Positions 13,729 through 26,325 of a stretch of 64,000 nt of DNA are shown here, piece by piece (within the stretch, counting starts at the first letter, position 1; the number at the start of each line of letters is the position of its first letter). This stretch comes from Euwallacea fornicatus. Lineage: Eukaryota > Arthropoda > Insecta > Coleoptera > Curculionidae. Where the stretch lies: contig NW_027096018.1 of the NCBI RefSeq assembly GCF_040115645.1, positions 434,001 to 498,000 of the forward strand, written 5' to 3'. The notes beneath the pieces are model-generated. The model was given only the letters and a program-made list of their open reading frames with translations. It had not been told where the DNA came from and made no database searches. Both the position numbers and the translations under genes were made by a program.

Positions 13729-13903
13729 GACTTTTCAAATTTTGAAGCTCGATAACTTCGCAAATGTGGACCAAATTTGTTAAACAAAGTATCAAATTAA
13801 TCAGCTCGACGAGATTCTGAAGATGTCACAACACATCAGAATTGCATCTTGTTGAACTTCCAAGAAAAATAGTACTTTATGTGCTCAAACACACAACTTG
13901 TGT
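13729..13903. repeat. 175-bp variant monomer (1-bp deletion), copy 2
   Basis: This has the same missing G and the same linked AAAGTATCAAATT change as the monomer at 8,274, exactly 5,455 bp away within the 31-monomer duplication. The two are identical by descent, not independent deletions. After it, monomer starts fall on exact multiples of 176 to the end of the window. Confidence 0.9.
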
Positions 13904-15095
13904 GACTTTTCAAACTTTGAAGCTCGATAACTTCGGCGAATGTGGACCAAATTTGTTAAACAAAGTGTCAAATTAATCAGCTCGACGAGATCTTTAACAT
14001 GACACGACACATCAGAATTGCATCTTGTTGAACTTCCAAGAAAAATAGTACTTTATGTGCTCAAACACACAACTTGTGTGACTTTTCAAACTTTGAAGCT
14101 CGATAACTTCGGCAAATGTGGACCAAATTTGTTAAACAGAGTGTCAAATTAATCAGCTCGACGAGATCTTTAACATGACACAACACATGAGTATTGCATC
14201 TTGTTGAACTTCCAAGAAAAATAGTACTTTATGTGCTCAAACACACAACTTGTGTGACTTTTCAAACTTTGAAGCTCGATAACTTCGGCAAATGAGGACC
14301 ATTTCTGTTAAACAGAGGGTCAAATTAATCAGCTCGACGAGATTTTGAAGATGTCACAACACATCAGAATTGCATCTTGTTGAACTTCCAAGAAAAATAG
14401 TACTTTATGTGCTCAAACACACAACTTGTGTGACTTTTCAAATTTTGAAGCTCGATAACTTCGGCAAATGTGGACCAAATTCCTTAAACAAAGTGTCAAA
14501 TTAATCAGCTCGACGAGATTTTGAAGATGTCACAACACATCAGAATTGCATCTTGTTGAACTTCCAAGAAAAATAGTACTTTATGTGCTCACACACACAA
14601 CTTTTGTGACTTTTCAAACTTTAAAGCTCGATAACTTCGGCAAATGAGGACCAAATTCCTTAAACAAAGTGTCAAATTAATCAGCTCGACGAGATTTTGA
14701 AGATGTCACAACACATCAGAATTGCATCTTGTTGAACTTCCAAAAAAAATAGTACTTCATGTGCTCAAACACACAACTTTTGTGACTTTTCAAACTTTGA
14801 AGCTCGATAACTTCGGCAAATGAGGACCAAATCTGTTAAACAGAGAGTCAAATTAATCAGCTCGACGAGATTTTGAAGATGTCACAACACATCAGAATTG
14901 CATCTTGTTGAACTTCCAAGAAAAATAGTACTTTATGTGCTCAAACACACAACTTTTGTGACTTTTCAAACTTTAAAGCTCGATAACTTCGGCAAATGAG
15001 GACCAAATTCCTTAAACAAAGTGTCAAATTAATCAGCTCGACGAGATTTTGAAGATGTCACAACACATCAGAATTGCATCTTGTTGAACTTCCAA

Positions 15096-16995
15096 GAAAA
15101 ATAGTACTTTATGTGCTCAAACACACAACTTGTGTGACTTTTCAAACTTTGAAGCTCGATAACTTCGGCAAATGTGGACTAAATTTGTTAAACAGAGTGT
15201 CAAATTAATCAGCTCGACGAGATTTTGAAGATGTCACAACACATCAGAATTGCATCTTGTTGAACTTCCAAGAAAAATAGTACTTTATGTGCTCAAACAC
15301 ACAACTTTTGTGACTTTTCAAACTTTAAAGCTCGATAACTTCGGCAAATGAGGACCAAATTCCTTAAACAAAGTGTCAAATTAATCAGCTCGACGAGATT
15401 TTGAAGATGTCACAACACATCAGAATTGCATCTTGTTGAACTTCCAAGAAAAATAGTACTTTATGTGCTCAAACACACAACTTGTGTGACTTTTCAAACT
15501 TTGAAGCTCGATAACTTCGGCAAATGAGGACCAAATTCCTTAAACAATGTGTCAAATTAATCAGCTCGACGAGATCTTTAACATGACACAACACATCAGA
15601 ATTGCATCTTGTTGAACTTCCAAGAAAAATAGTACTTTATGTGCTCAAACACACAACTTGTGTGACTTTTCAAACTTTGAAGCTCGATAACTTCGGCAAA
15701 TGTGGACTAAATTTGTTAAACAGAGTGTCAAATTAATCAGCTCGACGAGATCTTTAACATGACACAACACATCAGAAATGCATCTTGTTGAACTTCTAAG
15801 AAAAATAGTACTTTATGTGCTCAAACACACAACTTGTGTGACTTTTCAAACTATGAAACTCGATAACTTCGGCAAATGTGGACCAAATTTGTTAAACAGA
15901 GTGTCAAATTAATCAGCTCGACGAGATCTTTAACATGACACAACACATGAGCATTGCATCTTGTTGAACTTCCAAGAAAAATAGTACTTTATGTGCTCAA
16001 ACACACAACTTGTGTGACTTTTCAAACTTTGAAGCTCGATAACTTCGGCAAATGTGGACTAAATTTGTTAAACAGAGTGTCAAATTAATCAGCTCGACGA
16101 GATCTTTAACATGACACAACACATCAGAAATGCATCTTGTTGAACTTCTAAGAAAAATAGTACTTTATGTGCTCAAACACACAACTTGTGTGACTTTTCA
16201 AACTTTGAAGCTCGATAACTTCGGCAAATGTGGACCAAATTTGTTAAACAGAGTGTCAAATTAATCAGCTCGACGAGATCTTTAACATGACACAACACAT
16301 GAGCATTGCATCTTGTTGAACTTCCAAGAAAAATAGTACTTTATGTGCTCAAACACACAACTTTTGTGACTTTTCAAACTTTAAAGCTCGATAACTTCGG
16401 CAAATGAGGACCAAATTCCTTAAACAAAGTGTCAAATTAATCAGCTCGACGAGATTTTGAAGATGTCACAACACATCAGAATTGCATCTTGTTGAACTTC
16501 CAAGAAAAATAGTACTTTATGTGCTCAAACACACAACTTTTGTGACTTTTCAAACTTTGAAGCTCGATAACTTCGGCAAATGAGGACCAAATTCCTTAAA
16601 CAAAGTGTCAAATTAATCAGCTCGACGAGATTCTGAAGATGTCACAACACATCAGAATTGCATCTTGTTGAACTTCCAAGAAAAATAGTACTTTATGTGC
16701 TCAAACACACAACTTGTGTGACTTTTCAAACTTTGAAGCTCGATAACTTCGGCGAATGTGGACCAAATTTGTTAAACAAAGTGTCAAATTAATCAGCTCG
16801 ACGAGATCTTTAACATGACAAAACACATCAGAAATGCATCTTGTTGAACTTCTAAGAAAAATAGTACTTTATGTGCTCAAACACACAACTTGTGTGACTT
16901 TTCAAACTTTGAAGCTCGATAACTTCGGCAAATGTGGACCAAATTTGTTAAACAGAGTGTCAAATTAATCAGCTCGACGAGATCTTTAACATGAC
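15096..16995. repeat. 11-monomer (1,936-bp) tandem duplication, first unit
   Basis: CTATGAAACTCG occurs at 15851 and again at 17787, exactly 1,936 bp apart, and the surrounding monomer order is the same. Homology begins after the CTTCCAAG/CTTCTAAG difference near 15,095 (17,031 in the second unit). It ends at GACAAAAC (16,996) versus GACACAAC (18,932). The only rearrangement needed is an unequal exchange between monomers 11 apart. It post-dates the 31-monomer duplication, because copy 1 at 7.2-11.5 kb lacks the extra unit. Confidence 0.82.
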
Positions 16996-17031
16996 AAAAC
17001 ACATCAGAAATGCATCTTGTTGAACTTCTAA

Positions 17032-18931
17032 GAAAAATAGTACTTTATGTGCTCAAACACACAACTTGTGTGACTTTTCAAACTTTGAAGCTCGATAACT
17101 TCGGCAAATGTGGACTAAATTTGTTAAACAGAGTGTCAAATTAATCAGCTCGACGAGATTTTGAAGATGTCACAACACATCAGAATTGCATCTTGTTGAA
17201 CTTCCAAGAAAAATAGTACTTTATGTGCTCAAACACACAACTTTTGTGACTTTTCAAACTTTAAAGCTCGATAACTTCGGCAAATGAGGACCAAATTCCT
17301 TAAACAAAGTGTCAAATTAATCAGCTCGACGAGATTTTGAAGATGTCACAACACATCAGAATTGCATCTTGTTGAACTTCCAAGAAAAATAGTACTTTAT
17401 GTGCTCAAACACACAACTTGTGTGACTTTTCAAACTTTGAAGCTCGATAACTTCGGCAAATGAGGACCAAATTCCTTAAACAATGTGTCAAATTAATCAG
17501 CTCGACGAGATCTTTAACATGACACAACACATCAGAATTGCATCTTGTTGAACTTCCAAGAAAAATAGTACTTTATGTGCTCAAACACACAACTTGTGTG
17601 ACTTTTCAAACTTTGAAGCTCGATAACTTCGGCAAATGTGGACTAAATTTGTTAAACAGAGTGTCAAATTAATCAGCTCGACGAGATCTTTAACATGACA
17701 CAACACATCAGAAATGCATCTTGTTGAACTTCTAAGAAAAATAGTACTTTATGTGCTCAAACACACAACTTGTGTGACTTTTCAAACTATGAAACTCGAT
17801 AACTTCGGCAAATGTGGACCAAATTTGTTAAACAGAGTGTCAAATTAATCAGCTCGACGAGATCTTTAACATGACACAACACATGAGCATTGCATCTTGT
17901 TGAACTTCCAAGAAAAATAGTACTTTATGTGCTCAAACACACAACTTGTGTGACTTTTCAAACTTTGAAGCTCGATAACTTCGGCAAATGTGGACTAAAT
18001 TTGTTAAACAGAGTGTCAAATTAATCAGCTCGACGAGATCTTTAACATGACACAACACATCAGAAATGCATCTTGTTGAACTTCTAAGAAAAATAGTACT
18101 TTATGTGCTCAAACACACAACTTGTGTGACTTTTCAAACTTTGAAGCTCGATAACTTCGGCAAATGTGGACCAAATTTGTTAAACAGAGTGTCAAATTAA
18201 TCAGCTCGACGAGATCTTTAACATGACACAACACATGAGCATTGCATCTTGTTGAACTTCCAAGAAAAATAGTACTTTATGTGCTCAAACACACAACTTT
18301 TGTGACTTTTCAAACTTTAAAGCTCGATAACTTCGGCAAATGAGGACCAAATTCCTTAAACAAAGTGTCAAATTAATCAGCTCGACGAGATTTTGAAGAT
18401 GTCACAACACATCAGAATTGCATCTTGTTGAACTTCCAAGAAAAATAGTACTTTATGTGCTCAAACACACAACTTTTGTGACTTTTCAAACTTTGAAGCT
18501 CGATAACTTCGGCAAATGAGGACCAAATTCCTTAAACAAAGTGTCAAATTAATCAGCTCGACGAGATTCTGAAGATGTCACAACACATCAGAATTGCATC
18601 TTGTTGAACTTCCAAGAAAAATAGTACTTTATGTGCTCAAACACACAACTTGTGTGACTTTTCAAACTTTGAAGCTCGATAACTTCGGCGAATGTGGACC
18701 AAATTTGTTAAACAAAGTGTCAAATTAATCAGCTCGACGAGATCTTTAACATGACAAAACACATCAGAAATGCATCTTGTTGAACTTCTAAGAAAAATAG
18801 TACTTTATGTGCTCAAACACACAACTTGTGTGACTTTTCAAACTTTGAAGCTCGATAACTTCGGCAAATGTGGACCAAATTTGTTAAACAGAGTGTCAAA
18901 TTAATCAGCTCGACGAGATCTTTAACATGAC
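17032..18931. repeat. 11-monomer (1,936-bp) tandem duplication, second unit
   Basis: This is the second unit of the 1,936-bp duplication, adjoining the first. After it, homology to copy 1 resumes at an offset of 7,391 bp (42 x 176 minus 1, that is 31 + 11 monomers): GAGGACCAAATTTG at 11,651 pairs with 19,042, and GGACTACATTTG at 12,361 pairs with 19,752. This arithmetic shows that the 11-monomer unit was inserted within an already duplicated segment. Confidence 0.82.
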
Positions 18932-21900
18932 ACAACACATGAGCATTGCATCTTGTTGAACTTCCAAGAAAAATAGTACTTTATGTGCTCAAACACACAA
19001 CTTTTGTGACTTTTCAAACTTTAAAGCTCGATAACTTCGGCAAATGAGGACCAAATTTGTTAAACAAAGTGTCAAATTAATCAGCTCGACGAGATCTTTA
19101 ACATGACACAATACATCAGAATTGCATCTTGTTGAACTTCCAAGAAAAATAGTACTTTATGTGCTCAAACACACAACTTGTGTGACTTTTCAAACTTTGA
19201 AGCTCGATAACTTCGGAAAATGTGGACTAAATTTGTTAAACAGAGTGTCAAATTAATCAGCTCGACGAGATCTTTAACATGACACAACACATCAGAAATG
19301 CATCTTGTTGAACTTCTAAGAAAAATAGTACTTTATATGCTCAAACACACAACTTGTGTGACTTTTCAAACTTTGAAGCTCGATAACTTCGGCAAATGTG
19401 GACCAAATTTGTTAAACAGAGTGTCAAATTAATCAGCTCGACGAGATCTTTAACATGACACAACACATGAGCATTGCATCTTGTTGAACTTCCAAGAAAA
19501 ATAGTACTTTATGTGCTCAAACACACAACTTTTGTGACTTTTCAAACTTTAAAGCTCGATAACTTCGGCAAATGAGGACCAAATTCCTTAAACAAAGTGT
19601 CAAATTAATCAGCTCGACGAGATTTTGAAGATGTCACAACACATCAGAATTGCATCTTGTTGAACTTCCAAGAAAAATAGTACTTTATGTGCTCAAACAC
19701 ACAACTTGTGTGACTTTTCAAACTTTGAAGCTCGATAACTTCGGCAAATGTGGACTACATTTGTTAAACAGAGTGTCAAATTAATCAGCTCGACGAGATC
19801 TTTAACATGACACAACACATCAGAAATGCATCTTGTTGAACTTCTAAGAAAAATAGTACTTTATGTGCTCAAACACACAACTTGTGTGACTTTTCAAACT
19901 TTAAAGCTCGATAACTTCGGCAAATGAGGACCAAATTCCTTAAACAAAGTGTCAAATTAATCAGCTCGACGAGATCTTTAACATGACATAATACATCAGA
20001 ATTGCATCTTGTTGAACTTCCAAGAAAAATAGTACTTTATGTGCTCAAACACACAACTTGTGTGACTTTTCAAACTTTGAAGCTCGATAACTTCGGCAAA
20101 TGTGGACTAAATTTGTTAAACAGAGTGTCAAATTAATCAGCTCGAAGAGATCTTTAACATGACACAACACATCAGAAATGCATCTTGTTGAACTTCTAAG
20201 AAAAATAGTACTTTATGTGCTCAAACACACAACTTGTGTGACTTTTCAAACTTTGAAGCTCGATAACTTCGGCAAATGAGGACCAAATCTGTTAAACAGA
20301 GGGTCAAATTAATCAGCTCGACGAGATTTTGAAGATGTCACAACACATCAGAATTGCATCTTGTTGAACTTCCAAGAAAAATAGTACTTTATGTGCTCAA
20401 ACACACAACTTGTGTGACTTTTCAAATTTTGAAGCTCGATAACTTCGGCAAATGAGCACCAAATTCCTTAAACAAAGTGTCAAATTAATCAGCTCGACGA
20501 GATTTTGAAGATGACACAACACATCGGAATTGCATCTTGTTGAACTTCCAAGAAAAATAGTACTTTATGTGCTCAAACACACAACTTGTGTGACTTTTCA
20601 AACTTTGAAGCTCGATAACTTCGGCAAATGAGGACCAAATTTCTTAAACAAAGTGTCAAATTAATCACCTCGACGAGATTTTGAAGATGTCACAACACAT
20701 CAGAATTGCATCTTGTTGAACTTCCAAGAAAAATAGTACTTTATGTGCTCAAACACACAACTTGTGTGACTTTTCAAACTTTGAAGCTCGATAACTTCGG
20801 CAAATGTGGACCAAATTTGTTAAACAGAGTGTCAAATTAATCAGCTCGACGAGATCTTTAACATGACACAACACATGAGTATTGCATCTTGTTGAACTTC
20901 CAAGAAAAATAGTACTTTATGTGCTCAAACACACAACTTGTGTGACTTTTCAAACTTTGAAGCTCGATAACTTCGGCAAATGAGGACCATTTCTGTTAAA
21001 CAGAGGGTCAAATTAATCAGCTCGACGAGATTTTGAAGATGTCACAACACATCAGAATTGCATCTTGTTGAACTTCCAAGAAAAATAGTACTTTATGTGC
21101 TCAAACACACAACTTGTGTGACTTTTCAAATTTTGAAGCTCGATAACTTCGGCAAATGTGGACCAAATTCCTTAAACAAAGTGTCAAATTAATCAGCTCG
21201 ACGAGATTTTGAAGATGTCACAACACATCAGAATTGCATCTTGTTGAACATCCAAGAAAAATAGTACTTTATGTGCTCACACACACAACTTTTGTGACTT
21301 TTCAAACTTTAAAGCTCGATAACTTCGGCAAATGAGGACCAAATTCCTTAAACAAAGTGTCAAATTAATCAGCTCGACGAGATTTTGAAGATGTCACAAC
21401 ACATCAGAATTGCATCTTGTTGAACTTCCAAAAAAAATAGTACTTCATGTGCTCAAACACACAACTTTTGTGACTTTTCAAACTTTGAAGCTCGATAACT
21501 TCGGCAAATGAGGACCAAATCTGTTAAACAGAGAGTCAAATTAATCAGCTCGACGAGATTTTGAAGATGTCACAACACATCAGAATTGCATCTTGTTGAA
21601 CTTCCAAGAAAAATAGTACTTTATGTGCTCAAACACACAACTTTTGTGACTTTTCAAACTTTAAAGCTCGATAACTTCGGCAAATGAGGACCAAATTCCT
21701 TAAACAAAGTGTCAAATTAATCAGCTCGACGAGATTTTGAAGATGTCACAACACATCAGAATTGCATCTTGTTGAACTTCCAAGAAAAATAGTACTTTAT
21801 GTGCTCAAACACACAACTTGTGTGACTTTTCAAACTTTGAAGCTCGATAACTTCGGCAAATGTGGACTAAATTTGTTAAACAGAGTGTCAAATTAATCAG

Positions 21901-22000
21901 CTCGACGAGATTTTGAAGATGTCACAACACATCAGAATTGCATCTTGTTGAACTTCCAAGAAAAATAGTACTTTATGTGCTCAAACACACAACTTGTGTG
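18932..22000. repeat. Partial third copy of the 7-15 kb segment, interrupted by a foreign patch
   Basis: CTCGAAGAG at 20,144 pairs with 13,281. GGACCATTTC at 20,984 pairs with 14,296 and CCAAAAAAAATAG/TACTTCATG at 21,424 pairs with 14,736, both at 6,688 bp (38 monomers). Between these anchors, about 20,400-20,700, the expected monomers are replaced by ones carrying GAGCACC, GAAGATGACAC with ATCGGAATTG, and CACCTCGACG, which are right-domain haplotypes. The monomer with the 1-bp deletion is missing from this copy, so a net monomer was lost there. Homology ends near 21,990, where one monomer is skipped. Confidence 0.75.
20400..20700. repeat. Patch of right-domain monomer haplotypes inside the left domain
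   Basis: GAGCACCAAATTCC (about 20,455), GATTTTGAAGATGACAC (20,501-20,517) with linked ATCGGAATTG, then GGACCAAATTTCTTAAAC and CACCTCGACG (about 20,630-20,680) occur together here. The GAAGATGACAC/ATCGG pair is found elsewhere only at 51,477 and 63,269. CACCTCGACG is found elsewhere only beyond 43 kb. The flanks follow the left-domain segmental copy. A conversion tract or double exchange of one to two monomers explains this. Confidence 0.75.
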
Positions 22001-22703
22001 ACTTTTCAAACTTTGAAGCTCGATAACTTCGGCAAATGAGGACCAAATTCCTTAAACAATGTGTCAAATTAATCAGCTCGACGAGATCTTTAACATGACA
22101 CAACACATCAGAATTGCATCTTGTTGAACTTCCAAGAAAAATAGTACTTTATGTGCTCAAACACACAACTTGTGTGACTTTTCAAACTTTGAAGCTCGAT
22201 AACTTCGGCAAATGTGGACTAAATTTGTTAAACAGAGTGTCAAATTAATCAGCTCGACGAGATCTTTAACATGACACAACACATCAGAAATGCATCTTGT
22301 TGAACTTCTAAGAAAAATAGTACTTTATGTGCTCAAACACACAACTTTTGTGACTTTTCAAACTTTAAAGCTCGATAACTTCGGCAAATGACGACCAAAT
22401 CTGTTAAACAGAGGGTCAAATTAATCAGCTTGACGAGATTTTGAAGATGTCACAACACATCAGAATTGCATCTTGTTGAACTTCCAAGAAAAATAGTACT
22501 TTATGTGCTCAAACACACAACTTGTGTGACTTTTCAAATTTTGAAGCTCGATAACTTCGGCAAATGTGGACCAAATTTGTTAAACAAAGTGTCAAATTAA
22601 TCAGCTCGACGAGATCTTTAACATGACACAATACATCAGAATTGCATCTTGTTGAACTTCCAAGAAAAATAGTACTTTATGTGCTCAAACACACAACTTG
22701 TGT

Positions 22704-22879
22704 GACTTTTCAAACTTTGAAGCTCGATAACTTCGGCAAATGTGGACTAAATTTGTTAAACAGAGTGTCAAATTAATCAGCTCGACGAGATCTTTAACAT
22801 GTCACAACACATCAGAATTGCATCTTGTTGAACTTCCAAGAAAAATAGTACTTTATGTGCTCAAACACACAACTTGTGT
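22704..22879. repeat. Chimeric monomer joining two sequence classes; origin of the only longer open frame
   Basis: Monomers fall into two classes at a four-site linked block: GATCTTTAACATGACAC or GATTTTGAAGATGTCAC. At 22,789-22,805 this copy reads GATCTTTAACATGTCAC, taking the left three sites from one class and the last from the other. Both parental forms contain a TGA stop in the frame that starts with ATG at 22,740. The hybrid removes both, leaving 70 codons to the TAA ending at 22,952. The frame spans the next monomer and has no start context, codon bias or domain to suggest a protein. I regard it as non-coding. Confidence 0.85.
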
Positions 22880-23975
22880 GACTTTTCAAATTTTGAAGCT
22901 CGATAACTTCGGCAAATGTGGACCAAATTTGTTAAACAAAGTGTCAAATTAATCAGCTCGACGAGATCTTTAACATGACACAATACATCAGAATTGAATC
23001 TTGTTGAACTTCCAAGAAAAATAGTACTTTATGTGCTCAAACACACAACTTGTGTGACTTTTCAAACTTTGAAGCTCGATAACTTCGGCAAATGTGGACC
23101 AAATTTGTTAAACAGAGTGTCAAATTAATCAGCTCGACGAGATCTTTAACATGACACAACACATGAGCATTGCATCTTGTTGAACTTCCAAGAAAAATAG
23201 TACTTTATGTGCTCAAACACACAACTTTTGTGACTTTTCAAATTTTAAAGCTCGATAACTTCGGCAAATGAGGACCAAATTCCTTAAACAAAGTGTCAAA
23301 TTAATCAGCTCGACGAGATTTTGAAGATGTCACAACACATCAGAATTGCATCTTGTTGAACTTCCAAGAAAAATAGTACTTTATGTGCTCAAACACACAA
23401 CTTGTGTGACTTTTCAAATTTTGAAGCTCGATAACTTCGGCAAATGTGGACCAAATTTGTAAAACAAAGTGTCAAATTAATCAGCTCGACGAGATTCTGA
23501 AGATGTCACAACACATCAGAATTGCATCTTGTTGAACTTCCAAGAAAAATAGTACTTTATGTGCTCAAACACACAACTTGTGTGACTTTTCAAACTTTGA
23601 AGCTCGATAACTTCGGCGAATGTGGACCAAATTTGTTAAACAAAGTGTCAAATTAATCAGCTCGACGAGATCTTTAACATGACACAACACATGAGAATTG
23701 CATCTTGTTGAACTTCCAAGAAAAATAGTACTTTATGTGCTCAAACACACAACTTGTGTGACTTTTCAAACTTTGAAGCTCGATAACTTCGGCAAATGTG
23801 GACTAAATTTGTTAAACAGAGTGTCAAATTAATCAGCTCGACGAGATTTTGAAGATGTCACAACACATCAGAATTGCATCTTGTTGAACTTCCAAGAAAA
23901 ATAGTACTTTATGTGCTCAAACACACAACTTGTGTGACTTTTCAAACTTTGAAGCTCGATAACTTCGGCAAATGA
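22806..23975. repeat. Copy of a 3,520-bp-spaced block (partners at about 26,326 and 29,850)
   Basis: The ordered series CAATACATC, CATGAGCATTG, CAAATTTTAAAGC, TTTGTAAAACAAAG and GATTCTGAAG recurs 3,520 bp (20 monomers) downstream at 26,326-27,495. It recurs in part at about 29,850-30,640. Homology with the 26 kb copy ends at GAGGACC versus GTGGACT near 23,976. The nearby variant CAGCTTGACG (22,429, 25,949 and 26,301) shows both the 20-monomer step and a 2-monomer step. Confidence 0.75.
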
Positions 23976-26325
23976 GGACCAAATTCCTTAAACAAAGTGT
24001 CAAATTAATCAGCTCGACGAGATCTTTAACATGACACAACACATCAGAATTGCATCTTGTTGAACTTCCAAGAAAAATAGTACTTTATGTGCTCAAACAC
24101 ACAACTTGTGTGACTTTTCAAACTTTGAAGCTCGATAACTTCGGCAAATGTGGACTAAATTTGTTAAACAGAGTGTCAAATTAATCAGCTCGACGAGATC
24201 TTTAACATGACACAACACATCAGAAATGCATCTTGTTGAACTTCTAAGAAAAATAGTACTTTATGTGCTCAAACACACAACTTGTGTGACTTTTCAAACT
24301 TTGAAGCTCGATAACTTCGGCAAATGTGGACCAAATTTGTTAAACAGAGTGTCAAATTAATCAGCTCGACGAGATCTTTAACATGACACAACACATGAGC
24401 ATTGCATCTTGTTGAACTTCCAAGAAAAATAGTACTTTATGTGCTCAAACACACAACTTTTGTGACTTTTCAAACTTTAAAGCTCGATAACTTCGGCAAA
24501 TGAGGACCAAATTCCTTAAACAAAGTGTCAAATTAATCAGCTCGACGAGATTTTGAAGATGTCACAACACATCAGAATTGCATCTTGTTGAACTTCCAAG
24601 AAAAATAGTACTTTATGTGCTCAAACACACAACTTGTGTGACTTTTCAAACTTTGAAGCTCGATAACTTCGGCAAATGTGGACTAAATTTGTTAAACAGA
24701 GTGTCAAATTAATCAGCTCGACGAGATTTTGAAGATGTCACAACACATCAGAATTGCATCTTGTTGAACTTCCAAGAAAAATAGTACTTTATGTGCTCAA
24801 ACACACAACTTGTGTGACTTTTCAAACTTTGAAGCTCGATAACTTCGGCAAATGTGGACTAAATTTGTTAAACAGAGTGTCAAATTAATCAGCTCGACGA
24901 GATTTTGAAGATGTCACAACACATCAGAATTGCATCTTGTTGAACTTCCAAGAAAAATAGTACTTTATGTGCTCAAACACACAACTTGTGTGACTTTTCA
25001 AACTTTGAAGCTCGATAACTTCGGCAAATGAGGACCAAATTCCTTAAACAAAGTGTCAAATTAATCAGCTCGACGAGATCTTTAACATGACACAACACAT
25101 CAGAATTGCATCTTGTTGAACTTCCAAGAAAAATAGTACTTTATGTGCTCAAACACACAACTTTTGTGACTTTTCAAACTTTAAAGCTCGATAACTTCGG
25201 CAAATGAGGACCAAATTCCTTAAACAAAGTGTCAAATTAATCAGCTCGACGAGATTTTGAAGATGTCACAACACATCAGAATTGCATCTTGTTGAACTTC
25301 CAAGAAAAATAGTACTTTATGTGCTCAAACACACAACTTGTGTGACTTTTCAAACTTTGAAGCTCGATAACTTCGGCAAATGTGGACTAAATTTGTTAAA
25401 CAGAGTGTCAAATTAATCAGCTCGACGAGATTTTGAAGATGTCACAACACATCAGAATTGCATCTTGTTGAACTTCCAAGAAAAATAGTACTTTATGTGC
25501 TCAAACACACAACTTGTGTGACTTTTCAAACTTTGAAGCTCGATAACTTCGGCAAATGAGGACCAAATTCCTTAAACAAAGTGTCAAATTAATCAGCTCG
25601 ACGAGATCTTTAACATGACATAACACATCAGAATTGCATCTTGTTGAACTTCCAAGAAAAATAGTACTTTATGTGCTCAAACACACAACTTGTGTGACTT
25701 TTCAAACTTTGAAGCTCGATAACTTCGGCAAATGTGGACTAAATTTGTTAAACAGAGTGTCAAATTAATCAGCTCGACGAGATCTTTAACATGACACAAC
25801 ACATCAGAAATGCATCTTGTTGAACTTCCAAGAAAAATAGTACTTTATGTGCTCAAACACACAACTTTTGTGACTTTTCAAATTTTAAAGCTCGATAACT
25901 TCGGCAAATGACGACCAAATCTGTTAAACAGAGGGTCAAATTAATCAGCTTGACGAGATTTTGAAGATGTCACAACACATCAGAATTGCATCTTGTTGAA
26001 CTTCCAAGAAAAATAGTACTTTATGTGCTCAAACACACAACTTGTGTGACTTTTCAAATTTTGAAGTTCGATAACTTCGGCAAATGTGGACCAAATTTGT
26101 TAAACAGAGTGTCAAATTAATCAGCTCGACGAGATCTTTAACATGACACAACACATCAGAATTGCATCTTGTTGAACTTCCAAGAAAAATAGTACTTTAT
26201 GTGCTCAAACACACAACTTTTGTGACTTTTCAAACTTTAAAGCTCGATAACTTCGGCAAATGACGACCAAATCTGTTAAACAGAGGGTCAAATTAATCAG
26301 CTTGACGAGATTTTGAAGATGTCAC

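Larger units (their letters stand above)
12610..16995. repeat. 31-monomer-offset segmental duplication, copy 2
   Basis: This is the partner of 7155-11540, carrying the same rare variants at 12889, 13281, 13756, 14296, 14736 and 15851. Just upstream, GGACTACATTTG occurs at both 12361 and 12889 (528 bp, three monomers), so a trimer duplication adjoins the left junction. The right end runs directly into an 11-monomer tandem duplication. That duplication displaces the rest of the homology to copy 3, starting near 18,932. Confidence 0.85.

Noticed and set aside
22740..22952. 70-codon open reading frame on the + strand as a possible small protein gene
   Set aside because: It lies wholly inside satellite, starts and ends at arbitrary points of the repeat, and exists only because a chimeric monomer lost two stops. 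No ribosome-binding or promoter context, domain or codon pattern supports it.
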